Source of the DNA: Cephalotus follicularis
Taxonomy: Eukaryota; Streptophyta; Magnoliopsida; Oxalidales; Cephalotaceae
DNA length: 64,000 nucleotides
Reading direction: 5' to 3'
Assembly (NCBI GenBank): GCA_001972305.1
Contig: BDDD01001605.1
Coordinates: 163,599-227,598 of the forward strand
Position numbers and translations under genes: made by a program. The first letter of the stretch is position 1. Each line of letters opens with the position of its first letter. A model generated the notes under the pieces. The model did not search any database. It was not told the DNA's origin and saw nothing but the letters and a program-made list of their open reading frames with translations. Of the stretch, positions 34,590 to 44,529 are shown piece after piece.

Positions 34590-35486
34590 CTAGTGAGTCT
34601 TGTTCTTAGACGACTTCGTCGGAGAACCACCATCTTGCCATTTCGACGATGCTGGTCGGGACTGTGTAGGACTCTGTTTACTCTCCTTTGCACGAGCTCT
34701 CTCAGCCCGATCCTCACTGGATATCGTCTCCAACAGTTTGGCTTTCTGAGCAACCTCCACAAAAGTCCTCAGCTCCATAGCTCTAATCCTTGACCGAAGA
34801 TCCGGTCGCAAACCTCTTCGGAATCTCCGTATCTTCTTCGCTTCATCAGCTACCAGATAAGGTGAATGTCTGGCCAGCTCCATGAACCTTGCTTGATACT
34901 CAGCCACAGTCATCTCACCCTGTCGCAACTCCAAGAGCTCAGTCTCTCGTCGCTCTTGCTGAATATGCAGAATATAAGTCTCCAAGAACTCCGTCTGGAA
35001 TCTGTCCCAAGTACTGTCCAGTCTCTGTATTTCCCATTTTGCCCTAACCATCTCCCACCAATGAGTGGCCTCACCCCATAGGCGGTACACAGCAAACTTC
35101 AGCTTCTGAGCATCAGTACAGTCCATCACTTCAAAGATCTTCTCTAAGTCTTGCAGCCATCTTTCAGCAATTGTAGCATCATGTTCCCCACGGAAACTGG
35201 GTGGATTCAGTTTCATGAACTTTTCAATATCCCTACCAAACTGGTTACCATCATCCCCCGGGCAATGGTCGGGAGCTCCACGTTGCGGTCGAGCCTGTGC
35301 GTGGTACTGGCGCATCTCCTCCGCATTAGCCCGATTAAAGGCCATCTGCTGCTGAAAATAGTCTGCGATCCGAGCCATCGGATCTCTGTCATCTTGGGGA
35401 AAATTCATTCCTTGCTGATTATTTGCTTCATCAGGGGCATCGGCTCCAATATCTCTAGCCCTAGCACGTGTTCTCCTTCGGTCCAT
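34590..35486 (-). pseudogene. gag: Chromovirus gag
   Basis: The gag start is MDRRRTRARARDIGADAPDE at 35486, just inside the primer-binding site. It contains the retrotransposon gag domain: FMKLNPPSFRGEHDATIAER, LWGEATHWWEMVRAKWEI and LRQGEMTVAEYQARFMELAR. The 298-codon frame ends at a TAG, and a second TAG follows a few codons later, before the zinc knuckles. In relatives gag and pol form one frame, so the stops are probably damage, not a regulated boundary. Confidence 0.85.
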
Positions 35487-35582
35487 TAGTTCCTATAAGA
35501 AGGATGACGGTTAGTCACGACTTTAGGAAAACGATTAATTAATTGCCGAGGAAAATATCCTAGCTAAGCATATATGGAATAT

Positions 35583-35597
35583 GCTCTGATACCACGC
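35583..35597 (-). other. Primer-binding site (initiator tRNA-Met type), nested chromovirus
   Basis: The minus strand reads GCGTGGTATCAGAGC directly after the LTR. TGGTATCAGAGC is the standard sequence complementary to the 3' end of plant initiator tRNA-Met. Confidence 0.9.
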
Positions 35598-38138
35598 TGT
35601 CACACCCCATTTCTTGAGAGACGGGCATTAAAGCGGTAAAGGCAAATAACATAAAGTACAGCTCATGCAGAAACCATAAAACTTGAACTTTTTCAAGGAA
35701 CATCAGTTGCGAAAGCATAACAAAATCATAAACTGTAAACTCGTAACGTGCGTCCCATACCGCACGCTACCCAAATATAAGTCATTATAGTTAAAAGCCC
35801 ATAAAACGAAGCGTGAATTACAGTACAAGATTAAAATCCATCAGTAACAAAACCATACCAACGGTACATCAGTCCTTTAACCAAAACCAGGTTTATTACA
35901 AGACAGGAGAATAAGTAAAATCAAGAACATAACAACTTGATCTTCGTCCATGTCAGTCCAACAGTCCACTGCATCAATCTGTAAAGTAGGGGGTTAGCCT
36001 TTGTCCTCACTCGGCTAAGTCATAAGAGCAGCTCGGGATCAACATTAAAAGCATGTCATGTAATGTATGCATAAACGATGCAGTGTAGGAAAACCAGTTC
36101 ATATATATAGGAGAAATATATATTTTAACAGTACAGTAAAATAACAGTGAGTACATATATAAGAAAATATATGTATGCAAGACCAGCACAGTAGTAACCC
36201 AACCAGGGCTACATCAACAAACACAAGAGTGTCCGAGAAGGACCAACAGGCAGTATAGGATGTCCACGCAGGACTACAACAGGCAGGATGTCCACATAAG
36301 ACCACAACAGGCAGTATGTGTAGCGCCGCCAACTCCTGGCCCCAAGCTACACTCTCACTCCGGCCCCTACATCAGGCAACGGAGCGAGACAACAATACAG
36401 GACAGTGAGTTACCCAGCCATACTCCTGGCCCCTAGGTCGACCCTCCATTAGTCGGCGCTGGCACTCTCCGCCATGCAACTAGTGGCTCAAGCACAAACA
36501 CATAGCAATTCACAGAGCAAACAGCGAATTCAAGCAGTAACAGTGCAGTAAACAGTAATGATCGTTTAGATCGACAACAGGCAGGTTATTTCCAAAATGT
36601 TTCCAAAAGTGACAACATTTGAAATATTGCATTTTCAGTAGAAAATACCATTAAATAGTTTCAGTAGTGTAAATTGTTTATCAGTTCATTCGAAAATACA
36701 TTATTTAACCAATACAAATTTTCATACTCAAAATAGTACATTCAAAGTTCACAAATGCATTTCTAAATATCAAAACTTTAGAAATCATAAACAATTCACA
36801 AACTGTACACAAACAGGCAGTAAGCAGGGTATATGCAATGCATACAAATGCTCTAATGCATCCTAAGCGAAATCGGGATCGTCAGGTATCAAAACGGTAA
36901 AATCGTCCAAACAGAACCCTAAAGCGTCGGCGTTTATTACTCAGGCGTCGACGCTTATGTGTCAGGGCGTCGATCTCTCTTCCTTTGAACGCCGACGTTT
37001 AAGCGCATTCCAATATATAATGCGCAGTTCACAGAGCAAAGCGTCGACGGTCATTACTTAGGCGTCGACGGTTTAAAACATGGGTCGTCTTCTACCTCTC
37101 GACATGGCTAACCAGTGACATTTCCAAGCATGATACATGCATTCCAACAGGTTATAAGCACAGAAAAAAGCCATGCGACATCATGTGACACACCCAGTAA
37201 AAGATAGAATCATTTCAGTGACTAAAAAAGGATCATTAAACCATGAATTTCATGCAAGAACATCACTGAACAAACATTAAGCATTGAACATAAAACTACA
37301 ATTATGGCTTCCCCTACCTCTGGCCTAAAGTTAGAAGCCAAAAGTACACCTCTTTTAGTATTCCACGAAGTCACTTGAGTCCCCAGGTACGGCTTGGATG
37401 CTCCCTGGTTCGTCCTAGCAGCTGGTGTGCAAGCTCCAAGCTTCCTTGCTCAACAATGGTGGTTAAGTCCCTCTCTCAAGTTCTATTGCTCTCTTTTACC
37501 ACTCACAGAGTCTCTATCAATTCTCTGGTTCTCTGTAACAGAAAGGAGGGTGAGAGGAGTAGGTATTTTATGCAAAACGTTTTTGTTTCTTCTACTAAAA
37601 CACACCAGATCAACTCCTCCCCTTCATGCAGAACAGGTGTAACAAGTGTCATTCTCTTCCTCTTCTCAAGCCATGCACTGAAGGATTATCCCTCTGTCCC
37701 ATGCCCTGTTGTTGCAGGTATGTCTGGCAACAAGAGGCATGCACGCCACGTCCTTAAACGTCTGCCAAGACGCATAAAAGAAGGCCAGAAACCACCTCCC
37801 TATGACAAGTACATCTGCTGTCATGAATGTGCAGAACACGCCGCAAAGCGTCGACAGTTACATACAAGCGTCAACGCTTATGTGTTGTATTTAAACGCGC
37901 GTTTTAACGGCCTAAGCGTCAATGCTCCAAGTCTAGGCGTCATCGCTTTAACCTTAAAACTGTGCCGTTTTACCAAAACACACATTTAACATTCCCCTCA
38001 CAATTGGATTCCAATTCCTTCATCATTAGTGTTTGGGAAACATCATCAAATTCAAAAATTCCATCCTTTATTAATTCCACAATTCAAAAGTACAAATACA
38101 TTGTGAAATTACAATACAAGAAAATCTCGGGCGTTACA
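35598..38138 (-). repeat. 5' LTR of the nested chromovirus (2541 bp)
   Basis: Plus-strand ends are TGTCACACCCC and GGGCGTTACA. Its length is identical to the LTR at 27518 and only scattered substitutions are seen, so the insertion is fairly young. Palindrome clusters are at about 36924-37072 and 37847-37945. Confidence 0.9.
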
Positions 38139-38143
38139 ATATA
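38139..38143. other. Target-site duplication ATATA (right)
   Basis: Matches 27513-27517. Confidence 0.85.
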
Positions 38144-38340
38144 TCAAGGGTGATCGAACAAAACATATTTCACCAAAATTCTTCTACACCCATGAGCTTC
38201 AGAAAAATGGTGATATTGATGTACAACAAATCCGATCAAGTGACAATTTAGCGGATTTATTTACAAAGGCATTACCAGGTACTACATTCAAGAAGCTCAG
38301 ACATGATATTGGGATGCGTCAGATTAAAGATCTTCATTAA
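38144..38340 (+). pseudogene. pol: Copia RNase H, C-terminal end
   Basis: The copia frame resumes after the nested insertion: HISPKFFYTHELQKNGDIDV, then RSSDNLADLFTKALPGTTF, ending at TAA 38338-38340. The break at the chromovirus is exact, with only the 5-bp duplication added, so removing the insertion restores a continuous RNase H end. Confidence 0.88.
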
Positions 38341-38473
38341 TACAGTACAAGAACTGGTGAAGTTTTTTTTCAGGGGGAGACTGTACTCTTTTTCCTTCGC
38401 AAAGGTTTTTATCCCAATGGGTTTTTCCTAGCAAGATTTTAACGAGGCAGTCATAGTAATGTGGAATAGAAAT

Positions 38474-38484
38474 TCAAGGGGGAG
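38474..38484 (+). other. Polypurine tract of the copia element
   Basis: A run of purines (AAGGGGGAG) abuts the 3' LTR. A second GGGGGAGA copy lies near 38373, downstream of the pol stop. Confidence 0.7.
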
Positions 38485-38699
38485 TATTGTAGAATTAGTC
38501 AAAAATTAGGCAAAATTAGGTATGAATTACTATTCTAACAACCATGATTACTATTCCAACAACCCCCTAAACTCTTATAAATAGGAATGTATTGTTAAGA
38601 AGAAATTAAGGAATTCATAATAAGAAATCTCTTATTCTCTCTCAATCTCTCTTTATAGTATAATCTTCATTTGTTAGTTAATCCCATAAGTTTATAACA
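38485..38699 (+). repeat. 3' LTR of the copia element
   Basis: 215 bp, from TATTGTAG to TTATAACA, aligning along its whole length with 22030-22244. Confidence 0.85.
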
Positions 38700-38704
38700 G
38701 AATA

Positions 38705-39227
38705 TTGTCTTTTGTATCACCCACTGACTGACATGATAAGTCCTATCATTTTACAAAGGGGAAATGCTCCGTTCAAGAAGAATTTTTTTCATATTATCAA
38801 CTACTAGAAAACTTGTTATGTGTATGTGTTACAACACATAACCAAAAAATTATGTGAATTACTTTGATGCATAGCTAACACATGACTTGGGTTATTATGA
38901 TCTTCTCTTATTGTCACTGAGAGAGAAAATCATGGTCTCGACTAAGATTTAAGTTCCTTTTTTTAAAAATATTTAATTGCCTGACGTTCACTACAATATC
39001 AAAATTTGATCAAGGAAAAATCATTTGATTTTATTGTATTCGAGAAGAAGTACATCTAATACATAGAAAAGAGAAGCATGCTTCTATTCTTAATAATTAT
39101 AGTAGTGAACTTGTTGGTCGTATCTTGACTAAAAGCTTAATCAAAAATATGTGGAGTGTTTTTTCCTCTGTTCACTGACAGCCTCTCAATCTCTATCTTG
39201 TCAAGTAAATCTTCAAAACCTTTTTTC
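38705..39227. other. Unique AT-rich DNA between two elements
   Basis: No gene is recognised. A short stretch near 39005-39140 vaguely resembles the end of a copia RNase H (a 'RILTKSL'-like phrase), but it is too weak to call. Confidence 0.5.
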
Positions 39228-39232
39228 AATAG
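39228..39232. other. Target-site duplication AATAG (left)
   Basis: Repeated exactly at 59647-59651 after the other LTR of the right Tat element. Confidence 0.85.
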
Positions 39233-39776
39233 TGTTGATGCAGAAATCTTTCCTTCAACAGTACCCCACGTGTAAGGGCTTGATTTGTTTAGAGAAATGC
39301 TAGAATCTGTCTGAGAAAGAGTGTTGGCTGGCTGGTAATCCTTGCACAAGTAAAAGAGAAGAGTAGAAGGTCCAGGAGGTGGTTCTCCCGGGGACACTCC
39401 GACGCTCAAGTTAGCAGTTTCACAGGGAGTATTGAGGTTCTTTGAGTACTAAAATAGCCGACCTTTGTATTGACTGTGAAACTGGTATTTATAGATCTCC
39501 CAGTGACTGACGAGCGTCTAATCAGGAGTTGGTTGCCCCTAGGGGAAATGTGTCAGTGGTCCTGGCATTTCCCCTGATCTCTTCCAGATTTGGTGGCTGT
39601 GGCGGCATGCCCATCTCTAGATTATGGGGCTATGGCGGCATGCCAGTCTCCTTTCCCAAGTTGATGTGATGGTAGGCCGTGATGACAGGCCACGCGCCCA
39701 AGCCCCAGAGCGACATATGTCTTCCTCTCCTTGAGACACGTGTCCTTACGCTTAAAAAAGGTTTTTTCCCATATCA
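39233..39776 (-). repeat. 3' LTR of the right Tat element (544 bp)
   Basis: Plus-strand ends are TGTTGATGCAG and CCATATCA. It contains CCCCACGTG near the U5 end and GACACGTGTC at about 39735, as in the other Tat LTRs. Aligns throughout with 59104-59646. Confidence 0.9.
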
Positions 39777-40789
39777 TATGTGTAAGAGTAAATATTATAA
39801 AATATTATTATTGGGCTTTATAATTATTTTTCCCACTTTTGGGCTGGACCCGAAATTTATGATGTATTTAATTGGGCCTTAATGGAAAATAAGTTATGAT
39901 TTGGGCCTTAAGATAATATAATTTGTAAATATGGGCTAAAAGGAATTATGTTATTCACCTTGGGCCGGATTTATTGGTATAATTAGATTTTCGGGCCCTA
40001 TTGTGGAAAGTGTAATTTGGCCCAAGTGGTGAAAGGCTGACCCAAGCCCAATAATGGCCTGCACCCGTGAGAATCCCCTCAAGAGTTCTAGACTCTTCCA
40101 ATGGCCTATATAAAAAGATAAGGACTCTTCAGACACACTTTTTGACTATCTTCTTGCACAATTTCTCTAGAGAATTCAGGAGAGAAAGAGAGAGTGAGGA
40201 GAAGGAAACTATGTGGGTGTTGTTCAAGTGAGCCCCACGCCCCTGCTCCTCCAATTATAAATACCTCTTTCAAAGGGAGCAAGGGATTTGTGTAAGGAAT
40301 AAGAGGAGATTATCAAGGCTAAAAGTGTGTAGCAAACCCCGTTGGAAGGAAGTCCAGAATTCAGAGAGCAGGAAACGTCTCCGTTTCCAACCTTACTCTA
40401 GGTAGGTTGCTCCATGTCCGAGTGCCTACCAGCTGTGTGTTGATGTTCGTGTATGTGTTTTCCCTGCTTGCTGTTTGTGTGTGATGATGTCTTTTTGTTT
40501 GATTACTAGAATTCATAGTAGATAGAGTATATATATACACATTATTATATGAGCATACCCTGCTATGTGCAATTGGCAAGGACATGTGCCTCGCACGTGG
40601 GCGTCCCCTCTTATTTTTGCGTTCTAGCTGTACCAAACGCCATGCCCGCACGAAGACGCCATGATTCACGTTACCGTTGAGGAGTTAAACTCCCTGGTCA
40701 CACGTCCGACCGTCGCCGCATGCCGAGCTCCTCGCCGGCAAGCGCCGAAGTCTCCCTACGTCAACGACGCGCACTATACAGGCATGGAA

Positions 40790-40920
40790 TGGGCCGAGCG
40801 TGCAAACTGGCCAGGCTGACCGTGCGAACTGGCCGGGCCGAAGGTGCGAACTGGCCATGACGAGCGTGCGAAATGGTCGGGCGGAGCATGCGAACTGGCT
40901 GGGCTTGGCGTTTGAGCTGT
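40790..40920. repeat. Minisatellite, unit near GAGCGTGCGAACTGGCCGGG
   Basis: Five or six imperfect units of about 24 bp. The matching stretch in the truncated 3' LTR is 48430-48550, with individual units diverged. Confidence 0.75.
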
Positions 40921-41784
40921 CCGAGCTGAGCGCGCGACCTGCCGGGGGTGACCTGCCGAGCGCCCGGGGCTGAGCGCATGGGCAGCCGGGGAGAAAAGCC
41001 ATGGATGCCGGGCTGAGCGCATGGACTGCCAGGGCCGAACTGTTATGGGTGAGTGCCGAGCTCCATGCCCGAGCGCCAGGGGCGAGCATCCAAGCTGCTA
41101 CCATGGCAGAGCAGCCATGCCCGAGCGCCAGGGATGAGCGTTAGGCATGCCCGGGGACGAACTGTTGGAGATGCTGGGGAAGCCTTACCAGCGGCGCCAA
41201 TGCCAGGGGAGCCGTCCATAGCTCTCCCCTGCCATGTAGGCTCATGGTGATTCCTTTCCATGCAACCCAGGGATGCTCCCGAGCTGTGTGCCATCATTTC
41301 CAACCACATGAGCTTCCCCTACTGTGAGCTGAGCAAGCCTCGGGTGAATGCACTGCTCCCTGGTAGAGTTCACCAGTGTGCGCTATGGTGGGGAAGACGA
41401 ACGACGCGAGCCTACATGTCCCTTGCATGCATGAAGAGAGAAATGGTTTGGGGCTGTACATGCGTCCCCGGCACGTGAAATGCAAAGGATGCTTTGCATG
41501 CGCCATGCATGCAATCCTCTACCCTGTTGTATGCCAAACATAACTCTAAATGTATTAAGCACGCGTATGTTAATAGGCATAAGAAGGTAAATGTTGATAT
41601 GCACGTGCTGAGGCGAACCTTGTGAAAGGGAAGTGCCCTGCACAATGGTGAGCCCTGGTCTGGCCTAAGAAATGGCTTAAGGAAGCCAAAGAAAAGAAAG
41701 GAAAATAAGCAAGAGAAGGAAATAGAATTAGGAAATGAAATGTAAAAGGAACAGATTTAGTTAAATGACTCTAGGAAAATGAGC

Positions 41785-42005
41785 CCAACTGGGGAGAATT
41801 CCGCCGAGCAGGTGAACCTAAGGGGTGAATTCAGCGAGGCAGGTGATCCTCGGGAGAACCGCCAATGGTGAACCTAAAGGTGAATTCAGACAAAACTGGT
41901 GATCCAAAGGGTGAACCGCAGAGCAGGTGAACCTAAGGGGGTGAATTCCGCTTAGCAGGTGAACCTGGAGGAGAATTCCGAGGGCTGGTGAACCTAAAGG
42001 TGAAC
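41785..42005. repeat. Minisatellite, unit near GGTGAACCTAAGGGGTGAATTC
   Basis: About six imperfect units alternate 'ggtgaacctaag' and 'gtgaattc' modules. It lies in the part of the LTR that is missing from the truncated 3' LTR. Confidence 0.75.
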
Positions 42006-42577
42006 AATGTATAATGACCAGACCATAAGAAGACCGGACTAGACTCCTCTATGCTATGATTGTTATGTATGATTCGAGTAGAATAGTCCGAGGATAAAGG
42101 ATGACGATGGTTATGCTATGGATTGTGATTTGAATTTATGTAGGAATGTATATTTATTATTATTTTCTCCTCTGCTTATATTGTTTGTTCCTCTGGTATG
42201 TGCCCGTATATGGGGTGACCTACACAACCCTCAGGGTTGCTGACCCATTCCTTTGAATGGGCCAGGTACAGGTACAGGTAGTAGAGGCACGTCGCAGCAG
42301 CGCTAAAGACAAGGATTATTGAGTAAGTTCCTCCTCGACAGTACGCTTTCGTGGACAAGTTGCAGGAAATAAATTATGTATTTTATTTTATTCTGGTTCA
42401 TAGCAGTATGTAATTTATATGATTCGAACTGGGTCTGTAATCCACACATTAAATAAAGGATTTTGATTATGATTTATTTTAAGTTTTAATTTCTATGCTT
42501 GTTTATGATGATGATTGTACGGATTGCCACGTGTCGAGTCGTGGGACCCATCCCACGGTTCGGGGCGTGACAGTTTT

Positions 42578-42589
42578 TGGTATCAGAGC
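42578..42589 (+). other. Primer-binding site, initiator tRNA-Met type
   Basis: TGGTATCAGAGC, a few bases after the LTR end at 42572. Confidence 0.9.
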
Positions 42590-42672
42590 TGTACTATTCT
42601 GGATACGCCGGGATAGGACCCTTGGCAAGTGGAATTAAGATATATGTGTTGATATTGACCCCGTTCATTTAT

Positions 42673-44520
42673 ATGAATCAGATGGAAGGACGAAGAAGTA
42701 GAAGCGTACGAGGAGAAAGGTCCGGGCCGTCAAATAGGCGTACCCGTTCAAATAGAGGTCCCGAAGAACAAGGAGAAGTTAATGCACCTCAAGAAGTACA
42801 ACCTGCTGCCCCTGCCAGAGAGGAACGAAGAGGAGTCATGAGGAGAATGCGCGCTATGATAAACCAAATGCATGAATTTCTTCAAGGACAACCGGATGAG
42901 GATGAACCACCTGCTACTGTACCAGCTAGACGTGCAGCAGAATCTTCTGAACAGACATCAGCCGCTCGACCAGCTAGGCGAGCTGTAGCTGCAAGGAGAT
43001 CAGTTGACCAACCTTCGCGACGAGAGAACCCTTTGATCGGATTTCTGAAGTTAAACCCTCCAGCCTTCACAGGAGATCCTGATGGTATTTCGGCGGAGAG
43101 GTGGTTAATGCAAATGGATAAGATCATTCGAGTCATGGACTGTTCTGATTCTCAGAAGGTTGTGTTCGCAATGTATATGCTACAAGGTGAAGCTGAACAC
43201 TGGTGGAAAATGATTGAATCCCAGTGGGAGATATGAGGAAGGACCTATTCTTGGGATACTTTTAAATCAGAGTTCAATGACCGATTCTATCCCGAGGTAG
43301 AAATTGACAAGAGAGAAGCTGAATTCTTGGGGCTGACACAGGGAGATATGTCGGTGGCCCAATACGAGGCCAAGTTCATCGAATTATCAAGGATAGCTCC
43401 GTACCTGGTGAATACTGAGCCACGAAAGGCTAAGAAGTTCCTTGCAGGACTTCGACCTGATATTCAAGAAAAGTTAGTGCCCCTACATCTGCGATCTTTC
43501 TTTGAGTTATCTAATAGGGCACGTGAAGTAGAAGCCTTGGCTCAGCGGTTTCAGAGTTTAGAAATCCAGACAGGCCAGCGAAGACCTGCCCCTTCTGGTG
43601 ATCAGTCGGGAAGGAGTTCTGGTAGTAGTAATAAATCCCAAAGGTCGGGATATCACAGCAATCCGAGGCAGGGAGAATCTCCCCGCAGTATTGGTAGCCC
43701 CGCAGGACCTTCGAGGTTGGGAAGACAATCTCGTGGTTCTCAATAGATAAGACTCGGTCGCGATGCACGACGGAGGCGACAGCGAAAGACAGCTTCGCAA
43801 GGAGGTTCCTCTAGACCTACAAATGATGAACAGGTGTCTGTTGAACCCTGTATGAATTGTGGTCGTACTAACCATGCTTCTGAGGATTGCTGGTGGAAAG
43901 ATGGTAGGTGTTGGACTTGTGGAGCTTCAGATCATATATCTATTCAGTGTCCACAGAATCAGTTCAACCCAGGAGGACAAACAGGACAAGGTTCGAACCG
44001 ACCACAAGGGAGTTTCCAGCAAAGCCGCCCTAGCACTAGTTCACGAGGAGATCGTGGTAAACAGCCGATGGGATCTGCACCTACGGTACAAGGAAGAGTT
44101 TATGCTCTGGATCGGCGAGCTGCAGCTGGATCACCCTCAGTGATTGGAGGTATGGTTCATGTATCTCATCTTTTGGCACGAACTTTGGTTGATCCAGGCT
44201 CGTCCCATTTATATGTTGCTTCTCATTTTGTAAGACGTATGAATGTGGAGCCCGAGCCTTTACCTTTTGTGATAGAAGTCATCACACCAGTAAGAGAGCC
44301 GGTTACATCTCGATGGGTGTGTAGATCTTGTGCCATTGAGATTTCTGGACATGTTCTTCCGGCAGACCTTATAGTACTGCCGATGGGCGAATTAGATCTG
44401 ATTCTCGGTATGGATTGGCTGTCAGTATACAATGCTTATGTGGATTGTAATAGGAAGGTTGTAACCTTCCATTTGCCAGGACAGTCTCCGTTCCAATTTA
44501 TCGGGACGTTAGAGCATTAG
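42673..44520 (+). pseudogene. gag-pro: Second chromovirus gag, zinc knuckles and protease
   Basis: Starts at ATG 42673 (MNQMEGRRSRSVRGERSG), the first ATG after the primer-binding site with a gag match. The gag domain has FLKLNPPAFTGDPDGISAER, MLQGEAEHWWKMIESQWEI, then a TGA at 43234-43236 in a motif that continues in frame, and LTQGDMSVAQYEAKFIELSR. A TAG at 43744 follows. Two knuckles are intact: CMNCGRTNHASEDC and CWTCGASDHISIQC (43850-43955). The protease has LARTLVDPGSSHLYVASHF, with the usual DSG changed to DPG, and IVLPMGELDLILGMDWL. The frame ends at TAG 44518-44520. It makes the particle and processes the polyprotein in intact relatives. Confidence 0.85.
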
Positions 44521-44529
44521 CCAGTTACT

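Larger units (their letters stand above)
27518..38138 (-). mobile_element. Complete Tekay/Del-like chromovirus (Ty3/gypsy), nested in copia
   Basis: Minus-strand element of 10.6 kb. LTRs of identical length (2541 bp) lie at 27518-30058 and 35598-38138. The primer-binding site complements initiator tRNA-Met, and the polypurine tract is next to the left LTR. Gag, protease, RT, RNase H, integrase and a C-terminal chromodomain-like segment lie in one continuous reading frame broken only by stop codons. Long LTRs and the C-terminal segment fit the Tekay/Del clade. A tandem duplication of 814 bp sits at the end of pol. Confidence 0.9.
22030..38699 (+). mobile_element. Ty1/copia element with 215-bp LTRs, interrupted by a chromovirus
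   Basis: LTRs at 22030-22244 and 38485-38699 are both 215 bp. GAATA precedes the first (22025-22029) and follows the second (38700-38704). Starting the LTR at TATTGTAG gives this duplication. Choosing the canonical TG start would shift the boundary by three bases. The coding order, gag then integrase then RT then RNase H, is that of copia elements. The 10.6 kb insertion at 27518-38138 splits the RNase H. Without it and its extra target duplication the element is about 6.0 kb. Confidence 0.85.
39781..42572 (+). repeat. 5' LTR of the second chromovirus (2792 bp)
   Basis: Runs from TGTAAGAG to GGGGCGTGACA. It includes a GC-rich part (40.68-41.3 kb) and two minisatellites (about 40790-40920 and 41785-42005). 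The many open frames in the GC-rich part are products of repeat composition, not genes. Confidence 0.87.

Noticed and set aside
38990..39150. Possible remnant of a copia RNase H end
   Set aside because: Only a few residues resemble the motif and the frame is broken. It is too weak to call.
40685..41309. Several overlapping frames in a GC-rich segment (repeated near 48374-48941)
   Set aside because: They run on both strands and in several frames through minisatellite sequence of an LTR, which points to composition, not coding.
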